This document shows positions 30,733-39,536 of a DNA stretch of 64,000 bases, piece by piece. Source of the DNA: Variovorax paradoxus (lineage in GTDB: Bacteria > Pseudomonadota > Gammaproteobacteria > Burkholderiales > Burkholderiaceae_C). Numbering within the stretch: the first letter of the stretch is position 1; the number at the start of each line of letters is the position of its first letter. The position numbers and the translations under genes were made by a program. A model generated the notes under the pieces. It worked only from the letters and a program-made list of their open reading frames with translations, was not told the DNA's origin and did no database searches. Location: assembly GCF_009498455.1 (NCBI RefSeq), contig NZ_CP045644.1, positions 2,139,001 through 2,203,000 on the forward strand, read 5' to 3'.

Positions 30733-31338
30733 TTACTTGGCAGGCGCGCTGGCCGCAGCCGAAGCACCTTCGGCCGGCGCGGCAGCCGCTGCCGGACGGT
30801 CCGGCACCGGGAACTTGGCGCCACCGGCGTTCGCCAGGTACACCACGGCACGGCCGATTTCGATGTCTTCGAAGTCGCCGCCGCCCTGGGGGGGCATTGC
30901 GCCCTTGCCCTTGAGCGCGTGCTCGAGCAGCGTTGCGTAGCCCTGGCCGATGCGCGGGCCCCAGGCTGCGGCGTCGTTCAGGTGCGGGGCGCCGGGGATG
31001 CCGGGAGCGCCGTGGCAGGCCACGCATTGGGCCTTGAACACGGCGTCGCCAGCGGCCAGGGGCCGGTTGGCGTCACGGATCTCGATGGCGCCGACCTTCT
31101 TCAGGCGCTCGGCCACTTCACGATCGCGCGATTCCTGGGTCACGCCGTAGAGCGCCATGTTGTCGCCCTCCGCGGTACCGGCGGGCTTGGTGCCCGAGAC
31201 CACATAGGACACGAGGCCCACGATGATCAGGATCGGAATGATGAAAGAGAAAAATACCGCGAGCAGCAGTTGCTTCGGGTTCTTGATCGGGCCGGTATGG
31301 GCGTCTTCTGTGGCCTGGTAGTGCGGGTCTGCGCTCAT
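30733..31338 (-). CDS. Membrane-anchored c5-type cytochrome c
   Basis: A 201-residue protein with an N-terminal membrane anchor (LLLAVFFSFIIPILIIVGLV, about residues 25-44) and a periplasmic class I cytochrome domain. The heme motif is CVACH in FKAQCVACHGAPGIPG, and the axial Met lies in GKGAMPPQGG. The C-terminus is Ala/Pro-rich. It resembles the cytochrome c5 proteins common in Betaproteobacteria, which pass electrons to terminal oxidases or other periplasmic acceptors. A GAGGA site precedes the ATG at 31338. The partner is unknown. Confidence 0.88.
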   Translation of the reverse strand: MSADPHYQATEDAHTGPIKNPKQLLLAVFFSFIIPILIIVGLVSYVVSGTKPAGTAEGDNMALYGVTQESRDREVAERLKKVGAIEIRDANRPLAAGDAVFKAQCVACHGAPGIPGAPHLNDAAAWGPRIGQGYATLLEHALKGKGAMPPQGGGDFEDIEIGRAVVYLANAGGAKFPVPDRPAAAAAPAEGASAAASAPAK

Positions 31339-31453
31339 GGCGTCCTCAATATCGGGGGGCTCGTCGGGGGCTTTTTCTAACCAACCGGCGATTATAGAGA
31401 GGCCCTTTGCCCGCGCGGGCAATTGACCTCTCCATATCGGACGCGCAGGTGTC

Positions 31454-32878
31454 TCAACCGCTGTTGCGTGTGGCCCAGCCGCCACCCAGCGTCTTGTACA
31501 GCGTGACCTGGTTCTGCAGCTGCAGCAGGCGCGTGGCGACCGCCGATTGCTGCGCCGTGAACAGCGAACGCTGTGCGTCGAGCAGGTCGAGCGCGCTGGC
31601 GATGCCGTTGCGATAACGCAGGTCGGAGAGCTTGTAGCGCACCGCCTCGGCGTCGGCCTGCGCGGTCTGCGCGCGTGCCTGCTCGCCCAGCGTGGCGCGG
31701 CCCGCGAGCGCGTCCGCCACTTCGCGGAACGCGGTCTGGACCGACTTCTCGTACTGCGCCACCGCGATCTCGCGCCCGGCCTTGGCCGAGTTGAGCCCCG
31801 CGATGTTGCGGCCCGCATCGAAGATCGGCAGCGTGACCGTGGGCGCGAAGCTCCAGGCCTTGGTGCCGCGATCGAACAGGTTCGAGAACTCGCTGCTTGC
31901 GGTGCCGATGGAGCTCGTGAGCGACACGCGCGGGAAGAAGTTCGCGCGCGCCGCGCCGATGTTGGCGTTGGCCGCAATCAGCTGCTGCTCGGCCGCGCGG
32001 ATGTCGGGCCGCTCGGTCAGCAGGTCGGAGGGCAGGCCGGCCGGCACGTCGGGCATCGGGCGGATGCCCGCGAGTCCCTTGGTACCACCGGCGGTGGCCT
32101 CGGCCGGCACCGGTGCGCCGAGCAGCAGGGCGAGCGCGTTCTCGTCCTGCATGCGGGCGCGCTGCTGTTGCGCATAGGCGGCGCGCGCGGTTTCGGCTTG
32201 CGAGTTCGCGGCCTGGAAGTCGATCTCGGACGACACGCCGTTGTCGAAGCGCAGCTTGGTCAGGCGCACCGACTCGTCGCGCGTGACCATCGTCTGGCGC
32301 GTGATCTCGAGGAGCTCGTCGTCGGCCAGCAACGTGAGCCAGCCGCTGGCCACGGCCGCGATCAGGCTGATCTGCGCGGCCTTGCGCGACTCTTCGGTGG
32401 CCAGGTACTGCGAGAGCGCCTGGTCCTTCAGCGCGCGGATGCGGCCGAAGAAGTCGAGCTCCCACGCGGTAAAGCCGAAGTTGACGCTGTACTGCGAGGA
32501 CACGCTGCCCTGGCTCGGATCGATCGCCTGGTAGGCGTTGGGGCTCGAGCGCGAGCCCGCGCCCGTGAGGCCGAGCGCCGGGAACAGCGCCGAGCGCTCG
32601 ATCTGGAACTGCGCACGTGCCTGCTCGATGTTGAGCACCGACACGCGCAGGTCGCGGTTGTTCGCCAGCGCCGTTTGAATGAGGCCCGACAGGCGCGGGT
32701 CGGTGAAGAAGTCCTGCCAGGGCAGGGCGGCCGCGGCCTGGCCGGCTGGCTGCGCCGGGTCGCCCGGGAAGGTGGTCGGCACCGGCGCCGCGGGGCGCTC
32801 GTAGGTCGGAATCAGCGAGCAGCCCGCCAGCAGCATCGCGGCCGCCAGCACGGTAGGAATCAGAGGTTTCTTAGTCAT
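31454..32878 (-). CDS. RND efflux outer membrane factor (OprM/TolC-like lipoprotein)
   Basis: A 474-residue OMF. The lipobox LLAGC marks an acylated Cys at about residue 20. The two OEP repeats show the usual long helices and strands, including NLFDRGTKAWSFAPTVTLPI and RYNGIASALDLLDAQRSLF. It forms the outer membrane duct of the tripartite pump encoded upstream. It starts at the ATG at 32878, which lies within the last codons of the permease gene (8-base overlap). Confidence 0.93.
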   Translation of the reverse strand: MTKKPLIPTVLAAAMLLAGCSLIPTYERPAAPVPTTFPGDPAQPAGQAAAALPWQDFFTDPRLSGLIQTALANNRDLRVSVLNIEQARAQFQIERSALFPALGLTGAGSRSSPNAYQAIDPSQGSVSSQYSVNFGFTAWELDFFGRIRALKDQALSQYLATEESRKAAQISLIAAVASGWLTLLADDELLEITRQTMVTRDESVRLTKLRFDNGVSSEIDFQAANSQAETARAAYAQQQRARMQDENALALLLGAPVPAEATAGGTKGLAGIRPMPDVPAGLPSDLLTERPDIRAAEQQLIAANANIGAARANFFPRVSLTSSIGTASSEFSNLFDRGTKAWSFAPTVTLPIFDAGRNIAGLNSAKAGREIAVAQYEKSVQTAFREVADALAGRATLGEQARAQTAQADAEAVRYKLSDLRYRNGIASALDLLDAQRSLFTAQQSAVATRLLQLQNQVTLYKTLGGGWATRNSG

Positions 32879-35800
32879 GTGTTTGGTCTCCCGTGATACC
32901 GGCCGCGGCTGCATGCCGCTTGTCGGCTTCGCGTTGGCGCGCGCTGCCCTTGAACAGCGTGCGCACCACCACGAAGAACACCGGAACGAAGATCACGGCC
33001 AGGATCGTGCCGGTCACCATGCCGCCGAGCACGCCGGTGCCGATGGCACGCTGGCTCGCCGAGCCTGCGCCCGAAGCCAGGACCAGCGGCAGCACGCCCA
33101 GGCCGAAGGCCAGCGAGGTCATGATGATGGGACGGAACCGCAGGTGCGCGGCCTCGAGCGCGGCCTCGACCACGCCGCGGCCCTGCGCCTGCAGGTCTTT
33201 CGCGAACTCGATGATCAGAATCGCGTTCTTCGCAGACAAGCCGATGATCGTGATCAGGCCCACCTGGAAGTACACGTCGTTGGAATAGGCGCGCAGCATC
33301 GTCGCCACCAGCACACCCAGCACGCCCAGCGGCACCACCAGGATCACCGACAGCGGGATCGACCAGCTCTCGTACAACGCGGCCAGGCAGAGGAACACCG
33401 CCAGGATCGCGAAGCCGTACAGGATCATGGCCTGCGAGCCGGCGAGCTTTTCTTCCCGCGACTGGCCGGTCCACTCGAAGCCGAAGCCTTGCGGCAGCTG
33501 GCCGGCGAGCTTTTCCATCTCGGCCATGGCGGCACCCGTGCTCTGGCCCGGCGCCGCGTCACCGCTGATGCGGATGGCGGGGTAGCCGTTGTAGCGCACG
33601 GTCTGCGTGGCGCCCGAGACCCACTTGGTGGTCGCGAAAGCCGACAGCGGCACCGGTTGGCCCTTGGTGTTGACGGCGTTCAGGCGCAGCAGGTCGTCCG
33701 GCTGCATCCGTGCCGGCGCATCGGCCTGCACCACCACGCGCTGCAGGCGGCCGCGGTTCGGGAAGTCGTTGATGTAGCTCGAACCCAGCGAGGTCGACAG
33801 CGCACTGTTGATCGCGTCGAAGCTCACGCCCAGGGCGTTGGCCTTGTCGCGGTCGATGTCGATCTCCAGCTGCGGCGCGTCTTCCAGGCCGTCAGGGCGC
33901 ACCTGCGCGAGGATCTTGCTCTGCGAGGCCATGCCCAGCAGCTGGTTGCGTGCGTTGATCAGCGCCTCGTGGCCTGCACCTGCACGGTCCTGCAGCCGGA
34001 AGCTGAAGCCGCTGGCGTTGCCCAGTTCGGGAATCGGCGGCGGGCTCAGCGGGTAGATGAAGGCGTCGCGGATGCCCGACAGCGCACCGAAGGCACGGCC
34101 GGCCAGCGCGCTGGCCGAGTGGGCCGGGTCCTTGCGCTCTTCCCAATCCTTCAGCGTCACGAAGGCAAGGCCTGCGTTCTGCCCTTGGCCCGAGAAGCTG
34201 AAGCCCATCACGCTCACGATGCTCTGCACTTCAGGCTGCTTCAGGATGAAGCCTTCGACCTGCTGCATCACCGACAGCGAACGCTCTTGCGTCGCGCCCG
34301 GGGGCAGCTGCACGTTCACGATGATGTTGCCCTGGTCTTCCTCGGGCAGGAACGAGCTCGGCAGGTGCGTGTAGAAGTACGCGACGGCGCCGATGATCGC
34401 GGCGTAGATCACGAGGTAGCGAGCGGCGCGGCGCAGGATGCGCGCGACCACGCCTTCGTAGCCCTTGGCCGTGCGCGAGAAACCGCGGTTGAACCAGCCG
34501 AAGAAGCCGCGCTTCTCATGGTGGTGGCCGGCTTCCACCGGCTTGAGCAGCGTGGCGCACAGCGCCGGCGTGAGCGACAGCGCCATGAAGGCCGAGAAGC
34601 CGATCGAGGCCACCATCACCGCCGAGAACTGGCGGTAGATGTTGCCGGTCGAACCCGCGAAGAACGCGAGCGGCACGAACACCGAGATCAGCACCACGGT
34701 CACGCCGATGATGGCGCCCGAGATCTGCTGCATCGCCTTGCGCGTGGCATCGAGCGGCGACAGCCCCTCTTCGCTCATGATGCGCTCGACGTTCTCCACC
34801 ACCACGATGGCATCGTCCACCACGATACCGATCACCAGCACCATGCCGAACATGGTGAGCACGTTGATCGAGAAGCCCAGCGCGAGCAGCGTGGCAAAGG
34901 TGCCCAGCAGTGCAATGGGCACCACGATGGTCGGGATGATCGTGTAGCGCCAGTTCTGCAGGAACAGGAACATCACCAGGAACACCAGCGCGATGGCTTC
35001 GAACAGCGTCTTCACCACTTCGGTGATCGAGATCTGCACGAAGCGCGAGCTGTCGTACGGAATGTCCCACTTCACGCCCTTGGGGAAGTAACGCTCCAGC
35101 TCGGCCATCTTGGCGCGCACGGCCTTGGCCGACTTCAGCGCGTTGCCGGTCGGCGTGGGCTGCACGCCGATACCGACCGCCGGCACGCCGTTCAGGCGCG
35201 CCGAGGTGGCGTAGTTCTGGCCGCCGAGTTCGACGCGCGCCACGTCTTTGAGGCGCACGGTCGAGCCGTCGGTGTTGGCGCGCAGCACGATGTTCTGGAA
35301 CTGCTCGACGCTGTTGAGCTGGCCGTTCACCGTCACCGTGGCGGAGATCGCCTGGCCGGGAATGTTCGGCAGGTCGCCGAGCGTGCCCGAAGCCACCTGG
35401 GCGTTCTGCGCGCGGATTGCGGTGTTGACGTCGTTGGACGACAGGTTGAAGCCTTGCAGCTTCGCCGGGTCGATCCAGATGCGCATCGCGTTCTCGGAGC
35501 CGAACAGCTGGGCCTGGCCCACGCCGTCGATCCGCTGCAGTTCCGGCACGATGTTGCGCGCGGCATAGTCACCGAGCGCCACCGGGTCGAAGTCGGGGTT
35601 GTCCGACGACAGCATCGCGAACAGCAGGAAGTTGTTGCGCGACTTGTCGACGCGCACGCCCTGCTGCGTCACGGCCGAGGGCAGCCGCGGCGTGGCGCGC
35701 GAGAGCCGGTTCTGCACGTCCACCTGCGCGAGGTCTTCGTTGGTGCCGGCCTCGAAGCTGATGGTGATGGCGCCGGTGCCGTCGGCCTGGGCCACCGATT

Positions 35801-36035
35801 CCATGTAGATCAGGCCGGGCGAGCCGTTCATTTCGCGCTCGATCACGGACAGCACGCTGTCCTCGAGTGTTTGCGCGGACGCACCGGGGTAGGCGACGTT
35901 GATCACGATGGCCGGAGGGGCCACCGGCGGGTACTGCGAGATCGGCAGCTGCGTGATGGAAACGCCGCCCAGCACGATGATGAACAGTGCGATCACCCAC
36001 GCGAAGATCGGTCGGTCGATAAAGAATTTGGCCAT
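32871..36035 (-). CDS. RND multidrug efflux permease (AcrB/MexB, HAE1 type)
   Basis: A 1054-residue inner-membrane proton antiporter. Twelve membrane segments are expected; the start MAKFFIDRPIFAWVIALFII is diagnostic. The proton-relay Asp pair is in GIVVDDAIVVVENVERIM, with a conserved Lys expected in TM10. Two large periplasmic loops provide drug binding and OMF docking. It is the middle gene of the adaptor-permease-OMF operon, 15 bases after the adaptor stop. Confidence 0.95.
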   Translation of the reverse strand: MAKFFIDRPIFAWVIALFIIVLGGVSITQLPISQYPPVAPPAIVINVAYPGASAQTLEDSVLSVIEREMNGSPGLIYMESVAQADGTGAITISFEAGTNEDLAQVDVQNRLSRATPRLPSAVTQQGVRVDKSRNNFLLFAMLSSDNPDFDPVALGDYAARNIVPELQRIDGVGQAQLFGSENAMRIWIDPAKLQGFNLSSNDVNTAIRAQNAQVASGTLGDLPNIPGQAISATVTVNGQLNSVEQFQNIVLRANTDGSTVRLKDVARVELGGQNYATSARLNGVPAVGIGVQPTPTGNALKSAKAVRAKMAELERYFPKGVKWDIPYDSSRFVQISITEVVKTLFEAIALVFLVMFLFLQNWRYTIIPTIVVPIALLGTFATLLALGFSINVLTMFGMVLVIGIVVDDAIVVVENVERIMSEEGLSPLDATRKAMQQISGAIIGVTVVLISVFVPLAFFAGSTGNIYRQFSAVMVASIGFSAFMALSLTPALCATLLKPVEAGHHHEKRGFFGWFNRGFSRTAKGYEGVVARILRRAARYLVIYAAIIGAVAYFYTHLPSSFLPEEDQGNIIVNVQLPPGATQERSLSVMQQVEGFILKQPEVQSIVSVMGFSFSGQGQNAGLAFVTLKDWEERKDPAHSASALAGRAFGALSGIRDAFIYPLSPPPIPELGNASGFSFRLQDRAGAGHEALINARNQLLGMASQSKILAQVRPDGLEDAPQLEIDIDRDKANALGVSFDAINSALSTSLGSSYINDFPNRGRLQRVVVQADAPARMQPDDLLRLNAVNTKGQPVPLSAFATTKWVSGATQTVRYNGYPAIRISGDAAPGQSTGAAMAEMEKLAGQLPQGFGFEWTGQSREEKLAGSQAMILYGFAILAVFLCLAALYESWSIPLSVILVVPLGVLGVLVATMLRAYSNDVYFQVGLITIIGLSAKNAILIIEFAKDLQAQGRGVVEAALEAAHLRFRPIIMTSLAFGLGVLPLVLASGAGSASQRAIGTGVLGGMVTGTILAVIFVPVFFVVVRTLFKGSARQREADKRHAAAAGITGDQTHD

Positions 36036-36050
36036 GCGAGGCGCTCCTGA

Positions 36051-37358
36051 TTACTTCTTGTCAGCCGGGGCCGAAGCCGGGCTGGCGGCGGGTGCCGCGG
36101 CAGCAGACGCTGCCGGTGCCGCGGGTGCAGCAGCCGCTGGGGCAGCCGCGCCGTTCGGCGCCGGCTTCTGCCAAGGCACCGCCTTCACGGGCGTGCCGGG
36201 CGGCATCATCTGCAGACGCTGGAAGCCGTCGACCATCACCTGTTCGCCGGCCTTCAGGCCGTCGAGCACCACCCACTGGTTGTCCTTGGCGGCGCTGATC
36301 TTCACGGTGCGCTGGCTCAGCTTGCCGTCGGCCGCGACCACCGTCACGTGGTCACCCTGCTGGGTGCGCGTGACGGCCTGTTGCGGCACCGTGATGGCGT
36401 TGGTTACCTGGGCCTGCTCGAGCTTCACGCGCACGTACAGGCCGGGCAGCAGCTCGCCCTTGGGGTTCGGAATCTCGGCGCGCAGCGTGACCTGGCCCGT
36501 GGTCGGGTCGACCGTGAGGTCGGAGAACAGCAGCTTGCCGTCCTGCGCATAGTCGGTGCCGTCTTCCAGCACCACGCGGATGCTCGCGGCTTCTTCGCCG
36601 CTCGCACGCTTGTACTGGCCGGCAGCCACGGCGCGGCGCAGCTTGAGCACGTCCGAGGCCGACTGCGTGAAGTTCACGTACAGCGGGTTGATCTGCTGCA
36701 CCACGGCCAGCTCGGTGGCGTCGCCCTGGCCGACAAGTGCGCCTTCGGTGACCAGCGCGCGGCCGATGCGGCCCGCGATGGGCGAGGTGACATCGGCATA
36801 GCCCTGGTTGATCTTGGCGGTCTGCAGCAGCGCGCGGTTGGCGGCCACGTCGGCTTCGGCCGTCTTGGCGGAGGCCACGGCCGTCGCGTATTCCTGCTTG
36901 CTCACCGCGTTGGCCTCGACCAGCGGCTTGTAGCGGTCGGCCAGTGCCTTGGCCTGCACGGCGTTGGCTTCGGCGCGGGCCAGCGCGGCCTGCGCGTTCT
37001 GCGTGGCGGCCACCAGCGGTGCCGGGTCGATGCGGAACAGCAACTGGCCGGCCTTCACGTCGCTGCCTTCGCGGAACTCGCGCTTGAGCAGGATGCCCGG
37101 CGTGCGGGCGCGCACCTGGGCGATGCGCGAGGCCTCGAGGCGGCCGGGCAGCTCGGTCACCAGACCCACGTCGGTGGGCTTGACCACCACCACGCCGACT
37201 TCAGGCGCCGGACGGGCACCACCGCCGCCACCGCCCGGTCCGGCCGGGGCCTCGCCCTTGCCGCAGGCGGCCAGGAACAGGAGGGAGACGAGGGCCACGG
37301 TCGCGAGACGCGGCGAGAACGACAAGGACGGTTGACGCGAGACATGCAGAAGAGGCAT
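36051..37358 (-). CDS. RND efflux periplasmic adaptor (MexA/AcrA type)
   Basis: A 435-residue membrane fusion lipoprotein. The signal peptide ends in the lipobox FLAAC. The lipoyl/barrel-sandwich hybrid (LPGRLEASRIAQVRARTPG), a coiled-coil hairpin and a beta-barrel domain follow, and there is an unusual Ala/Pro-rich tail of about 40 residues (AAPAAAAPAAPAAS). It bridges the permease and the OMF. AAGGAATC lies before the ATG at 37358, and the operator-like palindrome lies about 100 bases upstream. Confidence 0.93.
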   Translation of the reverse strand: MPLLHVSRQPSLSFSPRLATVALVSLLFLAACGKGEAPAGPGGGGGGARPAPEVGVVVVKPTDVGLVTELPGRLEASRIAQVRARTPGILLKREFREGSDVKAGQLLFRIDPAPLVAATQNAQAALARAEANAVQAKALADRYKPLVEANAVSKQEYATAVASAKTAEADVAANRALLQTAKINQGYADVTSPIAGRIGRALVTEGALVGQGDATELAVVQQINPLYVNFTQSASDVLKLRRAVAAGQYKRASGEEAASIRVVLEDGTDYAQDGKLLFSDLTVDPTTGQVTLRAEIPNPKGELLPGLYVRVKLEQAQVTNAITVPQQAVTRTQQGDHVTVVAADGKLSQRTVKISAAKDNQWVVLDGLKAGEQVMVDGFQRLQMMPPGTPVKAVPWQKPAPNGAAAPAAAAPAAPAASAAAAPAASPASAPADKK

Positions 37359-37454
37359 GTGATTCCTTTGATGCGAAGACGGGAGATGGCGCGTTTGCGG
37401 GAGAGATCCGTAAACCAGCACGGGCAGGCGGGCCATCCGAGAAGCGCGCTAGTT

Positions 37455-37478
37455 TACATACATTCATGGATGTATAGT
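37455..37478. promoter_or_regulatory. AcrR-like operator in the efflux/TetR divergent region
   Basis: A 24-bp sequence beginning TACATACATT and containing ATGTAT on the other side forms an inverted repeat (ATACAT/ATGTAT, 6-base spacer, at 37458-37475). Compared with the E. coli AcrR operator as I remember it, 18 of 24 positions agree. It overlaps TATAGT (37473-37478), a possible -10 for the tetR gene, so binding would repress at least that promoter, and probably the divergent efflux operon. Regulator assignment is inference. Confidence 0.75.
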
Positions 37479-37540
37479 GACAGCCATGCAATGGCCCCAC
37501 GATACGCAAAGGCCGTTCGCTTTACAAATCAGGAGACTTG

Positions 37541-38212
37541 GTGGCACGTCGTACGAAGGAAGAAGCACTGGCAACGCGGAATCGATTGCTCGATGCCGCG
37601 GAGCTGTTGTTTCAGGCGCAAGGTGTTTCGCAGACCACGCTGCAGCAGATCGCGCAGCAGGCCGGCGCGACCCGGGGCGCCATCTATTGGCACTTCAAGG
37701 ACAAGGCCGACCTGTTCAACGCCATGATGGAGCGCGTGATCCTGCCGCTGGAAACGCCGACCAGGAGCCGGCTCGCCGGCGGCAGCGACGATCCGCTGGC
37801 CGAGATCGAGGAGGGCATGATCCACGCGCTGACGCTCGTGGTCGTCGACCTGCAGGTGCGGCGCGTGTTCGACATCGCGACCCACAAGGTCGAATACACG
37901 CATGACATGGCCTCGGTGCAGCAGCGCCACCTCGACGCCCGCAACGCCTGCGTGGTCGATTTCGAAAAAGCCCTGCGACTGGCCGCGCGGCGTGCCCGCA
38001 TCCGGCTGCCGGTGCCCGGAGCGATGGCCGCGCAGGGTATGCATGCGCTCATCGGCGGGCTGATCCAGAACTGGCTGCTCGACCCCACGGCCTTCGACCT
38101 CGTGCCGACCGGCCGGCGCACCTTCCGCGTCTACCTGGCCGGGCTCGGCTTCCCGCGCGCGCCGGCCGGCGCCGTCCCGACGGCACAGGACACGGAAACC
38201 GCCCCCGCCTGA
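37541..38212 (+). CDS. TetR-family repressor of the RND efflux operon (AcrR/TtgR type)
   Basis: A 223-residue repressor. It begins ARRTKEEALATRNRLLDAA, with a helix-turn-helix at about residues 30-55 (TTLQQIAQQAGATRGAIYWHF) that is very close to AcrR and TtgR. The C-terminal domain binds ligands such as drugs and solvents. The GTG at 37541 has AGGAG upstream at good spacing; a TTG three bases earlier is too close. It is divergent from the efflux operon with the operator between them. Confidence 0.92.
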   Translation: MARRTKEEALATRNRLLDAAELLFQAQGVSQTTLQQIAQQAGATRGAIYWHFKDKADLFNAMMERVILPLETPTRSRLAGGSDDPLAEIEEGMIHALTLVVVDLQVRRVFDIATHKVEYTHDMASVQQRHLDARNACVVDFEKALRLAARRARIRLPVPGAMAAQGMHALIGGLIQNWLLDPTAFDLVPTGRRTFRVYLAGLGFPRAPAGAVPTAQDTETAPA

Positions 38213-38228
38213 TAGGCCATAATGTGTG

Positions 38229-38248
38229 GCTCCGGTGCTTTCCGGAGC
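38229..38248 (+). other. Hairpin immediately before the tRNA
   Basis: GCTCCGG and CCGGAGC pair perfectly around a 6-base TGCTTT loop. It starts 16 bases after the tetR stop and ends 6 bases before the tRNA. No U-tract follows, so it may be a processing signal or part of the tRNA leader, not a terminator. Confidence 0.5.
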
Positions 38249-38254
38249 ACCCCT

Positions 38255-38329
38255 CTCGCTGTATTTCAACGGATAGAATTCGGCCCTCCGAAGGCTGAGA
38301 TCCAGGTTCGATTCCTGGCGGCGGGACCA
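38255..38329 (+). tRNA. tRNA-Arg (anticodon CCG)
   Basis: The acceptor strands CTCGCTG and CGGCGGG pair in all seven positions (two G-U pairs), with discriminator A and an encoded CCA at 38327-38329. The anticodon stem CGGCC/GGCTG encloses the loop CTCCGAA, anticodon CCG at 38288-38290. The T arm is CCAGG-TTCGATT-CCTGG. The D arm is weak (three base pairs) and the variable loop has only four bases. A C1-G72 pair is uncommon for an elongator tRNA. It reads CGG, a frequent arginine codon in a high-GC genome. Confidence 0.9.
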
Positions 38330-38337
38330 CCTTCAAG

Positions 38338-38369
38338 ACCGGAAATTCCGCAAGGGCTTCCGGTTTTTT
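38338..38369 (+). terminator. Rho-independent terminator after tRNA-Arg
   Basis: The stem ACCGGAA/TTCCGGT around a 13-base loop is followed by a run of six T residues (38364-38369). It begins 8 bases after the tRNA CCA end. Confidence 0.85.
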
Positions 38370-38492
38370 CACTTCTTCCCCGACCCGGCCCCGGCCTTGT
38401 GTGACAAGGTCGATCCGGAGATCCGCGCGACCGGGCCGTGACACGCCGTTGCACCCCGTCACCCGGTCGCACGCATGTAAAAATTCCCGCCT

Positions 38493-38717
38493 ATGGAGCT
38501 CACCGAACTGGACGAAACCAGCCTCGCAGCACACGCCGCCGAATGGCGTCGGCGCGCGCTGCGCGGCGAGAAACAGGCCCGCGGCATCGCACATGCCCTG
38601 GAGGCCGAAATGCGGCGCCGCTTTGGCGATTCGATTCCCCCAAGCCAGAGTGCCGACCTGGACACCCGCCCCCTGGCCCTGCGCCAGCCGCCGCGTCCGT
38701 GGTGGAAGTTCTGGTGA
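38493..38717 (+). CDS. Small conserved-looking protein of unknown function
   Basis: A 74-residue, highly charged protein. A helical, Ala/Glu/Arg-rich N-terminal half (TELDETSLAAHAAEWRRRA, then ARGIAHALEAEMRRRFGD) is followed by a disordered stretch and an aromatic end PPRPWWKFW. The aromatic end and absence of a signal peptide suggest a peripheral membrane or partner-binding tail. The opposite-strand and other frames here show no better gene. Function not recognised. Confidence 0.6.
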   Translation: MELTELDETSLAAHAAEWRRRALRGEKQARGIAHALEAEMRRRFGDSIPPSQSADLDTRPLALRQPPRPWWKFW

Positions 38718-38804
38718 GCCGGCCGCGCCCGCGCGGCCTGATCCGACACGTCGCGTAGCCGGTCGTCGGTTGCGGGCCCCCGCCGGCCCTGCCACCATGG
38801 CCGC

Positions 38805-39533
38805 ATGGCATACCAACTTCATTACTGGCCCACGATCCAGGGCCGCGGCGAATTCGTGCGGCTCGCGCTCGAGGCCGCCGGCGCCGACTACGTCGATGTC
38901 GCGCGGCTGCCCGCGTCGCAAGGCGGTGGCGAGTCCGCGCTGGGCCAGCGGCTCGGCGACCCCGACAACCCGCGCGCCGCGTTCGCACCGCCGTTCCTCA
39001 TCGACGGCGACATCGTGGTTGGCCAGACCGCTGCGATCCTGCTGTACCTCGGCCCCAAGCTGGGCTTGGCGGGCATCGGCGAATCCGACGGCCTGTGGAC
39101 GCACCAGCTGCAGCTCACCATTGCCGACGCCGTGGCCGAGGCGCACGACACCCATCACCCGATCTCGACCGGCGACTATTACGAAGACCAGCGCGACGCC
39201 GCGGTGCAGCGTGCGCGGGCCTTCCGCGAGGCGCGCATCCCGAAATTCCTGAACTGGTTCGAGCAGGTGCTGCAGCGCAATCCTTCGGGCGACCTGCACC
39301 TGGTCGGCGACGTGCTCACTTATGCCGACCTGTCGCTGTTCCAGCTGGTGGACGGCCTGCAGTACGCCTTTCCGAAAGCCGCCGCGCGGGCGCTGGCCGA
39401 CACGCCGTCGGTCGTGAAACTGCACGCCAACATCCGGCGGCGCCAGCGCGTGCACGACTACTTGCAGAGCCCGCGTCGCATCGCGTTCAACGAGGACGGG
39501 ATCTTTCGGCGCTATGCCGAGCTGGATGGCTGA
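38805..39533 (+). CDS. Glutathione S-transferase
   Basis: A 242-residue cytosolic GST-like enzyme. The N-terminal thioredoxin-like domain begins QLHYWPTIQGRGEFVRLALE, with the catalytic Tyr/Trp-type region near residue 7, as in sigma/mu-like enzymes, and the cis-Pro and Glu/Ser site is in PPFLIDGDIVVGQTAAILLY (here Gln-Thr replaces Glu-Ser). The C-terminal helical domain has the LTYADLSLFQLVDGLQ signature. Likely substrates are electrophiles conjugated to glutathione; the specific one is unknown. Confidence 0.86.
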   Translation: MAYQLHYWPTIQGRGEFVRLALEAAGADYVDVARLPASQGGGESALGQRLGDPDNPRAAFAPPFLIDGDIVVGQTAAILLYLGPKLGLAGIGESDGLWTHQLQLTIADAVAEAHDTHHPISTGDYYEDQRDAAVQRARAFREARIPKFLNWFEQVLQRNPSGDLHLVGDVLTYADLSLFQLVDGLQYAFPKAAARALADTPSVVKLHANIRRRQRVHDYLQSPRRIAFNEDGIFRRYAELDG

Positions 39534-39536
39534 GGG

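Noticed and set aside
32877..36050. Open frame of 1057 codons antisense to the RND permease
   Set aside because: It mirrors the permease codons, is rich in His/Arg/Ala and has no membrane or domain pattern.
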